A stretch of 64,000 nucleotides of DNA from contig NZ_FTMV01000018.1 of NCBI RefSeq assembly GCF_900156175.1, forward strand, positions 1-64,000, read 5' to 3'. Of this stretch, positions 48,625 through 58,326 are shown piece by piece. Every line of letters begins with the position of its first letter. Positions within the stretch are counted from its first letter, which is position 1. This DNA is from Janthinobacterium sp. TND4EL3. Lineage in GTDB: Bacteria; Pseudomonadota; Gammaproteobacteria; Burkholderiales; Burkholderiaceae_D. The notes under the pieces were generated by a model that was not told the DNA's origin, did no database searches, and saw nothing but the letters and a program-made list of their open reading frames with translations. The position numbers and the translations under genes are program-made.

Positions 48625-51600
48625 TCAGAGATTATTCGGCGCCGGGGCGTTGTTGTTATCGCTGCTTGCGCTGGCAGGCATGCGGATCCCGCCAGATACG
48701 ACCATCACATCGAGATACTTGGCATCACGGTTGGCGCCTGCGCCTTGGGTCGACGCCAGACGGCGCTGCGTGGTGCTGACCGGTGCCGGACTAGCTCCCG
48801 CCTCCTCGCTCATGGCAGTCTGCGCCGACGCCGGCTGCGGCGCGGTCGTCCCTTCAGCCACGGCGACATAGGCCAGCCCACCGACCGTGGGAGCGGCAAA
48901 CGACGACGCGATACCAACCGCCTGCGGCGTGATCGTCGCCGTTGCGGCCGTAGCAGGTGAATTTGCCTGCGCCGGTGCCGTCAGTATCCTGCCTGTGCTC
49001 GAACTTGACGCGGGGATAAGGTAATTGCCTGCATCTGCACCGGTCAAAGTGAGACCTGTGACGCTGACCGGAATGGCAATGCCGGGCGCTGACTGTGCGA
49101 ATTTCGCCGAGGCCGAAGTAGCATCGAGCTTAAGGATATCGTTGGCGACGAGCCCTGCAAGCGTTCCTGGCGTCGTAATCGTTGCCGCCGTCGTGCCATC
49201 GGCCGTCTTATCGGCAACGGCGAGACCGTTGACGGTAACAAGCTTCGGCGTAATGCCCGCCGTCACGCTGGCCGGTGCGTTCACGCTGTAGTTCGCCGCC
49301 AGGCCCGTGCCGTCGCCCAGCTGGCCGCCGGTCACGGCCACCGTCTTGCCGTTGCCGGCATTCTTGTCGGCAAAGGTGCCCGTCAGCGCGCCCAGTGCCA
49401 GGGTTTCATTGCCGACCAGGCCGGACAGCGTGCCGCCGGTCAGCGTCGCCGCCGTGCCGCCGTCATAGACTTTATTAACAGCCGCCACGCCCGTGATGCT
49501 CAGCGCCTTCGGCGTAATCGCCGCCGTCACGCTGGCCGGTGCGTTCACGCTGTAGTTGGCCGCCAGGCCCGTGCCGTCGCCCAGCTGGCCGCCGCTGACG
49601 GCCACCGTCTTGCCGTTGCCGGCATTTTTGTCGGCGAAGGTGCCCGTCAATGCGCCCAGGGCCAGCGTTTCATTGCCGACAAGGCCGGACAGCGTGCCGC
49701 CGGTCAGCGTCGCCGCCGTGCCGCCGTCATAGACTTTATTAACAGCCGCCACGCCCGTGATGCTCAGCGCCTTCGGCGTAATCGCCGCCGTCACGCTGGC
49801 CGGTGCGTTCACGCTGTAGTTGGCCGCCAGGCCACTACCATCACCCAGCTGGCCGCCGGTCACGGCCACCGTCTTGCCGTTGCCGGCATTTTTGTCGGCG
49901 AAGGTGCCCGTCAATGCGCCCAGGGCCAGCGTTTCATTGCCGACGAGGCCGGACAGCGTGCCGCCGGTCAGCGTCGCCGCCGTGCCGCCGTCATAGACTT
50001 TATTAACAGCCGCCACGCCCGTGATGCTCAGCGCTTTCGGCGTAATCGCCGCCGTCACGCTGGCCGGTGCGTTCACGCTGTAGTTTGCCGCCAGGCCCGT
50101 GCCGTCACCCAGCTGGCCGCCGGTCACGGCCACCGTCTTGCCGTTGCCGGCATTCTTGTCGGCAAAGGTGCCCGTCAGCACGCCCAGTGCCAGGGTTTCG
50201 TTGCCGACGAGGCCGGACAGCGTGCCGCCAGTCAGCGTGGCCGCCGTGCCGCCGTCATAGATTTTATTAACAGCCGCCACGCCCGAGATGCTCAGCGCCT
50301 TCGGCGTAATGGCCGCCGTCACGCTGGCCGGTGCGTTCACGCTGTAGTTGGCCGCCAGGCCACTACCGTCGCCCAGCTGGCCGCCGCTGACGGCCACGGT
50401 CTTGCCGTTGCCGGCATTCTTGTCGGCAAAAGTGCCCGTCAGGGCGCCCAGGGCCAGGGTTTCATTGCCGACAAGGCCGGACAGCGTGCCGCCAGTCAGC
50501 GTCGCCGCCGTGCCGCCGTCATAGACCTTGTCCGATGCCGCCACGCCCGTGATGCTCAGCGCCTTCGGCGTAATCGCCGCCGTCACGCTGGCCGGTGCGT
50601 TCACGCTGTAGTTTGCCGCCAGGCCCGTGCCGTCACCTAGCTGGCCGCCGGTCACGGCCACCGTCTTGCCGTTGCCGGCATTTTTGTCACTGAATGCGCC
50701 CGTCAATGCGCCCAGGGCCAGGGTTTCATTGCCGACGAGGCCGGACAGCGTGCCGCCGGTCAGCGTCGCCGCCGTGCCGCCGTCATAGACTTTATTACCA
50801 GCCGCCACGCCCGTGATGCTCAGCGCCTTCGGCGTAATCGCCGCCGTCACGCTGGCCGGTGCGTTCACGCTGTAGTTTGCAGCCAGGCCACTACCATCAC
50901 CCAGCTGGCCGCCGGTCACGGCCACGGTCTTGCCGTTGCCGGCATTCTTGTCGCTGAATGCGCCCGTCAATGCGCCCAATGCCAGCGTTTCATTGCCGAC
51001 AAGGCCGGACAGCGTGCCGCCGGTCAGCGTCGCCGCCGTGCCGCCGTCATAGACCTTGTCCGATGCCACCACGCCCGTGATGCTCAGCGCTTTCGGCGTA
51101 ATGGCCGCCGTCACGCTGGCCGGTGCGTTCACGCTGTAGTTCGCCGCCAGGCCCGTGCCGTCACCCAGCTGGCCGCCGGTCACGGCCACCGTCTTGCCGT
51201 TGCCGGCATTCTTGTCGGCGAATGCGCCCGTCAATGCGCCCAATGCAAGCGTTTCATTGCCGACGAGGCCGGACAGCGTGCCGCCGGTCAGCGTCGCCGC
51301 CGTGCCGCCGTCATAGACTTTATTAACAGCCGCCACGCCCGTGATGCTCAGCGCCTTGGGTGTGATGTCGGCCGTGACGCCTGCAGGCTGGGAGTAGGTG
51401 TAATTCGAGGCCAGGCCCGTGCCGTCCGTTAGCGATATCGTCGACAAGCTCACCGCCTTGCCCGTGCCAACGTCCTTGCTTGCAAACGCACCAGCAATAC
51501 CGCCCAGGTTCAGCGTCTCGCTACCGACCATGCCTGATAAAGTCCCCCCCGACAGCGTGGCCGCCGTGCTGCCGTCGTAAACCTTGTTGCTTGCGCTGAT

Positions 51601-54399
51601 GCCGCTGATGGTGAGCGCCTTGGGCGTAATGAACACGGCATTGCTTGCACTGGCCGCGCCGAGGCTGGGCAACTGATAATTGCTGGCCAGGCCACTCACG
51701 CCGTTGAGCAGCGACGCTGTCGTGATCCAGCGCGCTGAAGCGGCGTTAGCGCTGTTGGCGGTCGCGCCGCTCACGCCGAGGTCTTCGCCGGCGACCAGAT
51801 TGCCGAGGATGAGGTTTGAGAAAGCAGCCGATCCATCGTATGTCCTGGTGCCGCCGAATGTGACCGTGCGGGCAGTGATTTGCGCCGTAGCGCTGGCTGA
51901 GTTACCTGCCAGGCTGTAGTTGCCCATGTCCGCGCCGCCGAGCGTAATGCCCGAGATGTTGACGGAGTACGTGCCGACATCCTTGGCGGAAAAAGTACCC
52001 GTGCCGCTGGCCGTGACGGCGTCACCGGCGATCACGCCGCCTAATGACACGGCAGCCGTCGTATTGCCGTCATAAACCTTGTCGGCGGCGCTAGGCGCCA
52101 GCTGTTTTTGCGTGATGGCAAAGCTGCCCGTGTTGAAATACCCAACCGCATAAGTCACGCCACCCGTCGTGTAGCTAGTGGGGTTGGTCGATGCGGCCAC
52201 GAGCTTGGTGTAGGTGCCGACGTTCTTGCTACCGGTGGTAAAGGCGGGTGCGGGAAGCAGATTCGACACCGAAAAGTTGGCAATGTCGGTGGTGGCCGAA
52301 TACGTCAGGCCGGTGGTCGTTGTATTGCCATCGTAGACCTTGCTACCGGAACCGGCTTGGGTAATGAACAGCGCGCGCGTGGCCATGTCGACGGCTTGAT
52401 ACGTTGCATAAAGATAGCTATTGTTGGAGCCCGGAACCACCATCGTCCCGCAATTGGGCAGCTGTACCGAGCAACTGGACAGCTGAGGCGCCTGCGTGTA
52501 GGCCGACAGTTGCGGTGCGCCATTGACATAGACCAGCCAGCCAGCGACCGACGGGCCCTGGAACACGACTTGCGCACGGCTTCCATATGAGACCAGGCCA
52601 ATGGCCCCGGCGTTGAGGTCGGCAGACGTATAGTTGCCGGGCGTGGCGTTGACCGCGTTCAGCAGCATCGTGCCGCCAGTGGTGGACGAGGCCAGCGTGG
52701 TCACGGTGTTCGAGCCACCCTGGAATGCCAGGCCAAACGTCTTGATGCCGCCGGTGCTTTCGCCGTTAATGAGCAGATTGCCACTGCCAGACTTGATCGT
52801 CGCATTCGACTGGATATACACACCGGCCGTCGCGCCGCCGTAGCTGCCATTGTTTGAGCCGACGAGCGAGCGACCATTGATCGTGACATCCCCGCCGGCC
52901 GAATCGATGGCTTTGCCGGCGCCGATGGTAATGGCGGGGGTGCTGGAACTGGTGTTAAGCGCATACGCGATGGCGCCGTTCGCGCTGCCGTTGGCACCGC
53001 CAATGAGGATATTGCCGCCATTCGAGGACAGGTTGCCGTTAACGTTGACGCCGCCCGTCGTGGCGCCCGAAGCATTGCCTGCCGACAACATCAGGTTCAA
53101 TTTCCCCGACGTCGACGCGATGTCGGCACCCACGACGATGTTGCGGTCGGCACGCAAGGTCAGGCTGGCATCGCCGCCTGTGGTCTTGGCGATCGGGCTC
53201 GAGACCGTGATGTCGCCGCTGCCGCTGCCCGTCACGCCCGTGCCGTTCGACGACTGCGTCGTTATGGTGACGTTCGTGCCCTGGTTCAGCGCGCCGGTAA
53301 TGGTGCTCGCCGCAGCCAGATTGATCGTGTAATCGTAGGGATCGACAAGCCAGTCGCCCCCCTTGCCTGCCGCAGCGCCGGCATTGACGACGAGGTCTGG
53401 CGCCGTCTGCACGTGGGCGGCCGAGGTCTCGACATCGCCGCCGTTCCCGCCATGCGGCGCGCTGGCGTCGAGCAGGCCACCGGCATGCAAGGTGCCGGAC
53501 TGCATGTCGCCCAGCAGCAAAATCTCGCCCCGCTTGCCCGTCGCGAGCGTGCGCGCCTGGACAATGCCCGTGTTATTGATCACGGAGCCAGTGAGTTCAT
53601 CGGCAGACTTGGCCGTCATCAGCACCTTGCCGCCGTCTGCACGGATAGCGCCGCCGTTTTCAACCAGCGCATCGACTGCGCCCTTCTGCACCTGCAACTT
53701 GACGGTGCCGCCAAAATCGACCAGCACTTCGCTGCCGGCGCCGAGCAGGACGTTCCCGCGTTCGGCTCCGATCTGTCCGCTATTTTGCACGCGGGCCGCC
53801 ACCAGCACGATGTTGCCGCCAGCGGTGGCATTGATGGTGCCCTGGTTCGCGACCGTGCCAGCGCTCTTGCCAGCGAGCTGGTAGCGGCCTGCCATAAAAT
53901 CATCGTTGCCCATCGACAATGTGGACGCCAGCAGGCCGCCTACGTTAACTTGTGCCGTAGGACTGAACAGCACGCCGTTGGGATTGACCAAAAACACATG
54001 GCCATTCGCATTCAGCGCACCCTGGATAATCGATGGGTCGGCGCCCAGTACGCGGTTCAGCGCGACCGATGAGGCGGAAGGCTGTACGAAGTTGACTGCA
54101 TGACCTTGTCCAATGGAAAAGGATGACCAGTCAAGCACGGCCTTCTGACTGGACTGGTTGACCGTCATCGTCTTTCCTGCATAGGCCACCGATGCCTGGC
54201 CTGTCACAAGCTGGCCGTGCGTGGGCAAGAGATCGGCGGCGCCGGCGATACCACTCGCAGCGCCTGCCAGTAGTGCAATTGCCGTCTGACGCCGCCGCGT
54301 GCGCGATGTAGTCGATTTTGTCCGCCCGGAAGCAAATTCCGAGACCGCCTGCCAAAAACCGGTCGTGGCATTCCAAACAACGCGATAGATATGGTTCAT
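48625..54399 (-). CDS. Filamentous-haemagglutinin-type two-partner adhesin with YDG/MBG repeats
   Basis: This 1924-residue exoprotein starts with an extended signal peptide region (MNHIYRVVWNATTGFWQAVSE) and a signal cleaved near AGAAD. The TPS secretion domain (about 55-300) has LNRVLGADPSIIQGALNANGHVFLVNPNGVLF. A beta-helix part follows to about 700. Then come divergent YDG-type repeats (SKVYDGNTT, DKVYDGNTT, TRTYDGS, NKVYDGST), then eight near-identical 88-residue repeats (about 1015-1715). The tail is Ala/Pro/Asn-rich without an obvious toxin domain, suggesting an adhesin. The start has AGAGG upstream. The partner transporter follows. Confidence 0.92.
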   Translation of the reverse strand: MNHIYRVVWNATTGFWQAVSEFASGRTKSTTSRTRRRQTAIALLAGAASGIAGAADLLPTHGQLVTGQASVAYAGKTMTVNQSSQKAVLDWSSFSIGQGHAVNFVQPSASSVALNRVLGADPSIIQGALNANGHVFLVNPNGVLFSPTAQVNVGGLLASTLSMGNDDFMAGRYQLAGKSAGTVANQGTINATAGGNIVLVAARVQNSGQIGAERGNVLLGAGSEVLVDFGGTVKLQVQKGAVDALVENGGAIRADGGKVLMTAKSADELTGSVINNTGIVQARTLATGKRGEILLLGDMQSGTLHAGGLLDASAPHGGNGGDVETSAAHVQTAPDLVVNAGAAAGKGGDWLVDPYDYTINLAAASTITGALNQGTNVTITTQSSNGTGVTGSGSGDITVSSPIAKTTGGDASLTLRADRNIVVGADIASTSGKLNLMLSAGNASGATTGGVNVNGNLSSNGGNILIGGANGSANGAIAYALNTSSSTPAITIGAGKAIDSAGGDVTINGRSLVGSNNGSYGGATAGVYIQSNATIKSGSGNLLINGESTGGIKTFGLAFQGGSNTVTTLASSTTGGTMLLNAVNATPGNYTSADLNAGAIGLVSYGSRAQVVFQGPSVAGWLVYVNGAPQLSAYTQAPQLSSCSVQLPNCGTMVVPGSNNSYLYATYQAVDMATRALFITQAGSGSKVYDGNTTTTGLTYSATTDIANFSVSNLLPAPAFTTGSKNVGTYTKLVAASTNPTSYTTGGVTYAVGYFNTGSFAITQKQLAPSAADKVYDGNTTAAVSLGGVIAGDAVTASGTGTFSAKDVGTYSVNISGITLGGADMGNYSLAGNSASATAQITARTVTFGGTRTYDGSAAFSNLILGNLVAGEDLGVSGATANSANAASARWITTASLLNGVSGLASNYQLPSLGAASASNAVFITPKALTISGISASNKVYDGSTAATLSGGTLSGMVGSETLNLGGIAGAFASKDVGTGKAVSLSTISLTDGTGLASNYTYSQPAGVTADITPKALSITGVAAVNKVYDGGTAATLTGGTLSGLVGNETLALGALTGAFADKNAGNGKTVAVTGGQLGDGTGLAANYSVNAPASVTAAITPKALSITGVVASDKVYDGGTAATLTGGTLSGLVGNETLALGALTGAFSDKNAGNGKTVAVTGGQLGDGSGLAANYSVNAPASVTAAITPKALSITGVAAGNKVYDGGTAATLTGGTLSGLVGNETLALGALTGAFSDKNAGNGKTVAVTGGQLGDGTGLAANYSVNAPASVTAAITPKALSITGVAASDKVYDGGTAATLTGGTLSGLVGNETLALGALTGTFADKNAGNGKTVAVSGGQLGDGSGLAANYSVNAPASVTAAITPKALSISGVAAVNKIYDGGTAATLTGGTLSGLVGNETLALGVLTGTFADKNAGNGKTVAVTGGQLGDGTGLAANYSVNAPASVTAAITPKALSITGVAAVNKVYDGGTAATLTGGTLSGLVGNETLALGALTGTFADKNAGNGKTVAVTGGQLGDGSGLAANYSVNAPASVTAAITPKALSITGVAAVNKVYDGGTAATLTGGTLSGLVGNETLALGALTGTFADKNAGNGKTVAVSGGQLGDGTGLAANYSVNAPASVTAAITPKALSITGVAAVNKVYDGGTAATLTGGTLSGLVGNETLALGALTGTFADKNAGNGKTVAVTGGQLGDGTGLAANYSVNAPASVTAGITPKLVTVNGLAVADKTADGTTAATITTPGTLAGLVANDILKLDATSASAKFAQSAPGIAIPVSVTGLTLTGADAGNYLIPASSSSTGRILTAPAQANSPATAATATITPQAVGIASSFAAPTVGGLAYVAVAEGTTAPQPASAQTAMSEEAGASPAPVSTTQRRLASTQGAGANRDAKYLDVMVVSGGIRMPASASSDNNNAPAPNNL
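49255..51366 (-). repeat. Eight tandem 264-bp repeats inside the adhesin gene
   Basis: The unit codes for 88 residues running from ITPKALSITGV through VYDGGTAATLTGG, LSGLVGNETLALG, DKNAGNGKTV and LAANYSVNAPASVTA. Eight copies lie in register at exact 264-bp spacing. They differ at only a few places, such as AVN/ASD/AGN before VYDGG, GTF versus GAF, and GDGTG versus GDGSG. DNA identity is high enough to allow copy-number change by recombination. The exact boundaries are approximate. Confidence 0.93.
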
Positions 54400-54892
54400 A
54401 CAACCCTCTATTCAATGTGCTTTGTCAGCGTGCCGCCAAGCGAGGCGACACGGAAAATAGTAGGAGTTTGTCGCGGCCTTGCGCAGTTCTCTCGACGTAT
54501 GTGGGCGGGAGATCCAGGCAATAGCAGACAAAACACGTACAGGCACAACTGCGGGTCTGGGCGGATGTGGAAGGCTGTCGTCTATGACAGCTTCTTTCGG
54601 ATGATGCGATATGCTCAAGCATCGCATAAATTGCTGCTTTAGAGCAATCTTTTGCGATTTATATCAACTCGGATGCGGTATCTGCGCAACAGTTAAGTGG
54701 CGTCCCTGCTCTTGTCCCTGTGCGATGCGGCCTAAGCCCGCGTCACTGCCGGCGCTCGATTGCCTGCTACGACTGCCGGGCGGCTCGCCAGCCGGTGATA
54801 CAGGGCGTCTGCGCGCATGTCAGCGCACCGAGTCAGGGTCAATCGGCAGCCATCATCCGAGCGAACCACTGCAGATTATTGCAACATCTTGG
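54400..54892. other. Intergenic region upstream of the adhesin gene, no gene seen
   Basis: These 490 bp separate the VWA gene's stop from the adhesin start, both on the minus strand. The adhesin promoter must lie here. The part near 54600-54670 is A/T-rich and holds the small inverted repeat ATTGCT/AGCAAT. No frame, terminator with a T run, or known operator was recognised. Confidence 0.5.
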
Positions 54893-56218
54893 CTAGCGCA
54901 GCAGGCCGCTGCCCCGCGCCAGTTTCAGCCAGCCCGGATATTCCGTCATCAATAAATCATACAGTTCTGCGTCGCTGTGCTCGTCGGGCGAGCTGACGGA
55001 AAAGTAATTGGCATTATCGACCAGGCGCCCCTGCAATTCGTCGAGCTTTTCCAGGAACGGGAAGTCGGAATCGGCAAAGGCGGCGAGGAACTTGCTTTTC
55101 GACTTGCGCCCCTTGCCGATGCCCATGAATTGCCAGAAGATGGGTTCATTGCTGGCCCAGCGCAGCTGCTTTTCCGTCGTCGCCTGGTCGCTGGTGCCGC
55201 CATCGGTGACGAACATCACGTACACGGGCAGCTCGGCCGCGACGCGCCGGGTGCGCTCGCCGCCGGCCGCGTCCGGGAAGTAGAAGGCGCGGATGGCCTG
55301 CATGGCGGCGCCATAGCGCGTGTCGCCTTCCAGCGGATGGCGCTGTATGGCCTGGCCTACGTAGGTATTGCAGTTGCTCAAGGCCATCGGTGCCGGATGG
55401 TGGACGTTCTTGCCAAAGAGAAAGACGTCGATTTCGCCATCGTCGTCGAACTTGCAGCCCAGGGCCAGGATGCGCTCGGCAAAGCGCTGCACCAGCCCCT
55501 CTTTGTACAGCCGCCCCATGGAGCCGGAAATATCGAGGCACAGACAGACCTTGGCCCGATGCTCGGACAGGCCCACTTTTTGCAGCGACACGCCGGCCTG
55601 CTTGACCAGGCTGACCAGTTGCGGTGCCTCGCGTTCGACGCGCTTTTCCAGGTTGATCTTCGCCTGCATGACGGCCGAAGCCGGCGCAGGGGCGGCCTGA
55701 TCGACTTCGCCACCGAAGTGGCGCACCAGCGCATCGAGTCCCCCATTGAAACCCTGGCCCACGGCCATGCAGCGCCAGCCGCCATCCTTGCGGTAAATTT
55801 CTGCCAGCATGACGGCTTTTTCTTGCGCAAAATCAAGGCCCGCGAACGCAAAGCGGGCCAGCTCGCGCCCGCCCGCCAGCACGCGCACGTGGCCTGCTTG
55901 CAGCTGCGACATCACGCCGCCGCCATCGATGGACGCCGTCACGACGAGACGGTCGATTCCGGCAGGCAGGCGCGCCAGCTGCATGGCAAACTCGGCCGTG
56001 TCGCCAGCGCTGCCGGCGCGCGCTTCCACGCCGCCGCACGGCGTGCGCGGCTGGTTGAAAAAGGTCATGTAGCGCTCGTCAGACAATTTGCCCGCCGCAT
56101 CGAGGCCGAAGCAGGCCACGTCGAGCGCCAGGCCCTGCGCAGCGACGCCGATCTGCAGCACGCCGTCGGGAACGAGATTGGCCAGCGGCAGGCGCTGACC
56201 CTTGGACAAGGTTTCCAT
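54893..56218 (-). CDS. TerD-VWA fusion protein (TerF-like)
   Basis: In this 441-residue protein the N-terminal TerD-type domain (about 1-170) holds ALDVACFGLDAAGKLSDERYMTFFNQ, KAVMLAEIYRKDGGWRCMAVGQGFNGGL. The VWA domain (about 215-430) has the metal-site motif DISGSMG and a later TDGGTSDQAT. TerF-type proteins pair these domains in Ter stress systems linked to tellurite and phage resistance; VWA domains usually bind partner proteins through a metal ion. It follows the TerD-like gene by 9 bp on the same strand. Confidence 0.87.
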   Translation of the reverse strand: METLSKGQRLPLANLVPDGVLQIGVAAQGLALDVACFGLDAAGKLSDERYMTFFNQPRTPCGGVEARAGSAGDTAEFAMQLARLPAGIDRLVVTASIDGGGVMSQLQAGHVRVLAGGRELARFAFAGLDFAQEKAVMLAEIYRKDGGWRCMAVGQGFNGGLDALVRHFGGEVDQAAPAPASAVMQAKINLEKRVEREAPQLVSLVKQAGVSLQKVGLSEHRAKVCLCLDISGSMGRLYKEGLVQRFAERILALGCKFDDDGEIDVFLFGKNVHHPAPMALSNCNTYVGQAIQRHPLEGDTRYGAAMQAIRAFYFPDAAGGERTRRVAAELPVYVMFVTDGGTSDQATTEKQLRWASNEPIFWQFMGIGKGRKSKSKFLAAFADSDFPFLEKLDELQGRLVDNANYFSVSSPDEHSDAELYDLLMTEYPGWLKLARGSGLLR

Positions 56219-56227
56219 CAGTATCTC

Positions 56228-57481
56228 CTAGACAATATAGCGGCGCGGGTTATCGGCATTGCAATCTTCTTCGTCTTCCTTGTCCTCGCCCTTGAAGACG
56301 ACGGGACCGTTGAAGGCCAGCTGCAGGTTCTCGCCCTGCCAGCTCAGCCACGGCGTCGCTTCGCTGCCCGGCTCGGACGTCTTGCCGGACGGTTCCAGGA
56401 TGATGCTGTCGGGCGTGACGCGCGCCATGCCGATCACATAGGTGTAGACGGTATCGTCCCCGGCCGCCTTGGACAGGCGGAAATCGAAGTCGCACTCGAC
56501 GATCTGCTGGCCATACTGCATGACCATCTTCGGCCGCATGGAGGCCACCGACACGGCGCCATTGGCCACCGCCGAATACACGCTGAAGACGAGACCCACC
56601 GTGCCGCCGTAATGCTGCGCCAGCGCGGGATTGACTTCCACCGTTTCCGTGGCCGGCTCCTTGCCCGATGCGCCCGCCACATCGCCCAGGTGGCGCACGA
56701 AAGGCAAGCTGTCGAAGTTGCCGGCCGCGTCCGGTGCCTGGATGAAGCGCATCTGGCCGTTCGGCAAGAGGATACCGACGCGCAAGTCGAGATCGTCGTT
56801 ATCGTCATCGCCATCGCCGTTATCGACCCAGGTGGCCTTGACGGTCAGTTTGCTCGGCGCGCCCGCGCCCTTTTCCAGCGATACCTTGTGCGTCTGCCCC
56901 GCCTTGGTCAGCGAGATTTTCGACAGGGAAATTTTTGGCGCCGGCGCCGGTGCCGCGTCCGCCGGCGCCACTTCGCCGCCGAAATGCGCGACCAGCGCAT
57001 CGAGGCCGCCATTGAAGCCCTGGCCCACGGCCATGAAGCGCCAGCCCCCGTCCTTGCGGTAGAACTCGCCCAGCATGACGGCTTTTTCTTGCGAAAAATC
57101 AGACCCGGCAAAGGCGAAGCGGGCCAGTTCGCGCCCGCCGTCGAGCAGGCGCAGGTAGCCGCTGCCCAGCTGCGCCATGGTGGCCGCGCCATCAATGGCG
57201 GCCGTGACGACGAGGCGGTCGATGGAAGCAGGCAAACGGTCCAGCTGATAGCCGAAGCCTGCCGCATCGCCGGACGGCGCCGATGTTTCCACGCCGCCGC
57301 ACGGCGTGCGCGGCTGGTTAAAGAACGTCATGTAGCGGTCGTCGGACAATTTGCCAGCGGCATCGAGGCCGAAACAGGCAAAATCGAGCGCCACGCCGGC
57401 ACTGGCGAGGCCCAGTTGCACGACATTGCCCGTGACGAGGCCGGACAGCGCCAGGCGCTGCCCCTTGATCAGGTTTTCCAT
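56228..57481 (-). CDS. TerD-family protein with two TerD-like domains
   Basis: In this 417-residue protein the first domain (about 1-170) is a close paralogue of the N-terminus of the downstream VWA protein (shared LDAAGKLSD-RYMTFFNQPRTPCGGVE and YRKDGGWR-MAVGQGFNGGLDAL). The second (about 195-390) looks like a more distant TerD-like unit, with TWVDNGDGDDDNDDLDLRVGI, an acidic run suited to calcium. The C-terminus is acidic and ends RRYIV. A longer frame starts at 57571, but the ATG at 57481 matches the paralogue's start. Confidence 0.83.
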   Translation of the reverse strand: MENLIKGQRLALSGLVTGNVVQLGLASAGVALDFACFGLDAAGKLSDDRYMTFFNQPRTPCGGVETSAPSGDAAGFGYQLDRLPASIDRLVVTAAIDGAATMAQLGSGYLRLLDGGRELARFAFAGSDFSQEKAVMLGEFYRKDGGWRFMAVGQGFNGGLDALVAHFGGEVAPADAAPAPAPKISLSKISLTKAGQTHKVSLEKGAGAPSKLTVKATWVDNGDGDDDNDDLDLRVGILLPNGQMRFIQAPDAAGNFDSLPFVRHLGDVAGASGKEPATETVEVNPALAQHYGGTVGLVFSVYSAVANGAVSVASMRPKMVMQYGQQIVECDFDFRLSKAAGDDTVYTYVIGMARVTPDSIILEPSGKTSEPGSEATPWLSWQGENLQLAFNGPVVFKGEDKEDEEDCNADNPRRYIV

Positions 57482-57579
57482 GGGATCAGGTAGATAAAAA
57501 GGGAGAGACAAAGGAGAAGCAAAACCGGGCAGCGTGACCGCCCGGCAAAGATACGCCCTTTCAGGCGTCAACGCGCTTT

Positions 57580-58155
57580 TTACGCATTAATACCAAAGGA
57601 ACGGGCGAGTGGACCCAGGCCGCCCTTGAAACCCTGGCCGATGGCCTTGAATTTCCATTCGCTGCCGGCGCGGTAGATTTCGCCGAAGATCATGGCCGCT
57701 TCCGTCGAGCCGTCTTCCGACAGGTCGTAGCGGGCGATTTCCGCGCCGTTGTCGCCGTTCAGGCAGCGGATATAGGCCTTGCCCACCATGCCGAAGTTCT
57801 GCTTGCGGTTTTCCGCATCGTGAATCGTGACGGCCACGGCGATCTTGTCGATGTCGGCAGGCACGTTGGCCAGGTCGACGGCGATTTTTTCGTCGTCGCC
57901 ATCGCCGCCACCGGTCGTGTTGTCGCCCGCGTGGACGATGGAGCCGTCAGCCGACTTCAGGTTGTTGTAAAAAATAAAATCAGCGTCGGAACGGGCCTTG
58001 CCGTCCGTTTTCAGCAGGAAGGCGCTGCCGTCCAGGTCGAAAGCGGCGCCATCGGTGGCGCGCGGGTCCCAGCCCAGGCCAATCACGATTTTCTTCAAGC
58101 CGGGAGCTTCCTTGCTCAGGTTGACATTGCCGCCTTTTTGCAGACTGATCGCCAT
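57580..58155 (-). CDS. TerD-family calcium-binding stress protein
   Basis: This 191-residue protein is the length of classic TerD/TerE. It starts [19 protein letters not shown] and contains the family lines [21 protein letters not shown] and [30 protein letters not shown], with the acidic calcium-binding clusters intact. It ends [24 protein letters not shown]. It is the first gene of a three-gene minus-strand TerD-family set. No terA, terB, terC or terZ appears in the window. Confidence 0.92.
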   Translation of the reverse strand: MAISLQKGGNVNLSKEAPGLKKIVIGLGWDPRATDGAAFDLDGSAFLLKTDGKARSDADFIFYNNLKSADGSIVHAGDNTTGGGDGDDEKIAVDLANVPADIDKIAVAVTIHDAENRKQNFGMVGKAYIRCLNGDNGAEIARYDLSEDGSTEAAMIFGEIYRAGSEWKFKAIGQGFKGGLGPLARSFGINA

Positions 58156-58326
58156 GGTATTTCCTTTATTTAGTAGTGTGCATTCGGTATAAAACGTACT
58201 CCGCCGGCGCGCTGGCCAAACGAGCCATGAGCCTACCATAATGTCGCAGTCTTGCCAGCCTCGCACTATTGAAAAAAGTGCCATGGCGTGCAGGCCTGCC
58301 TGCCGCTTTGCGCAAAATGACCGATA

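Noticed and set aside
49255-51366. CRISPR array or satellite DNA
   Set aside because: The repeat period is 264 bp, fully coding and in frame; there are no short repeats with unique spacers and no cas genes.
54977-57493. 838-residue open frame antisense to the TerD-VWA and TerD genes
   Set aside because: It spans two real genes on the other strand and shows repeated His-rich shadow phrases mirroring the TerD duplication.
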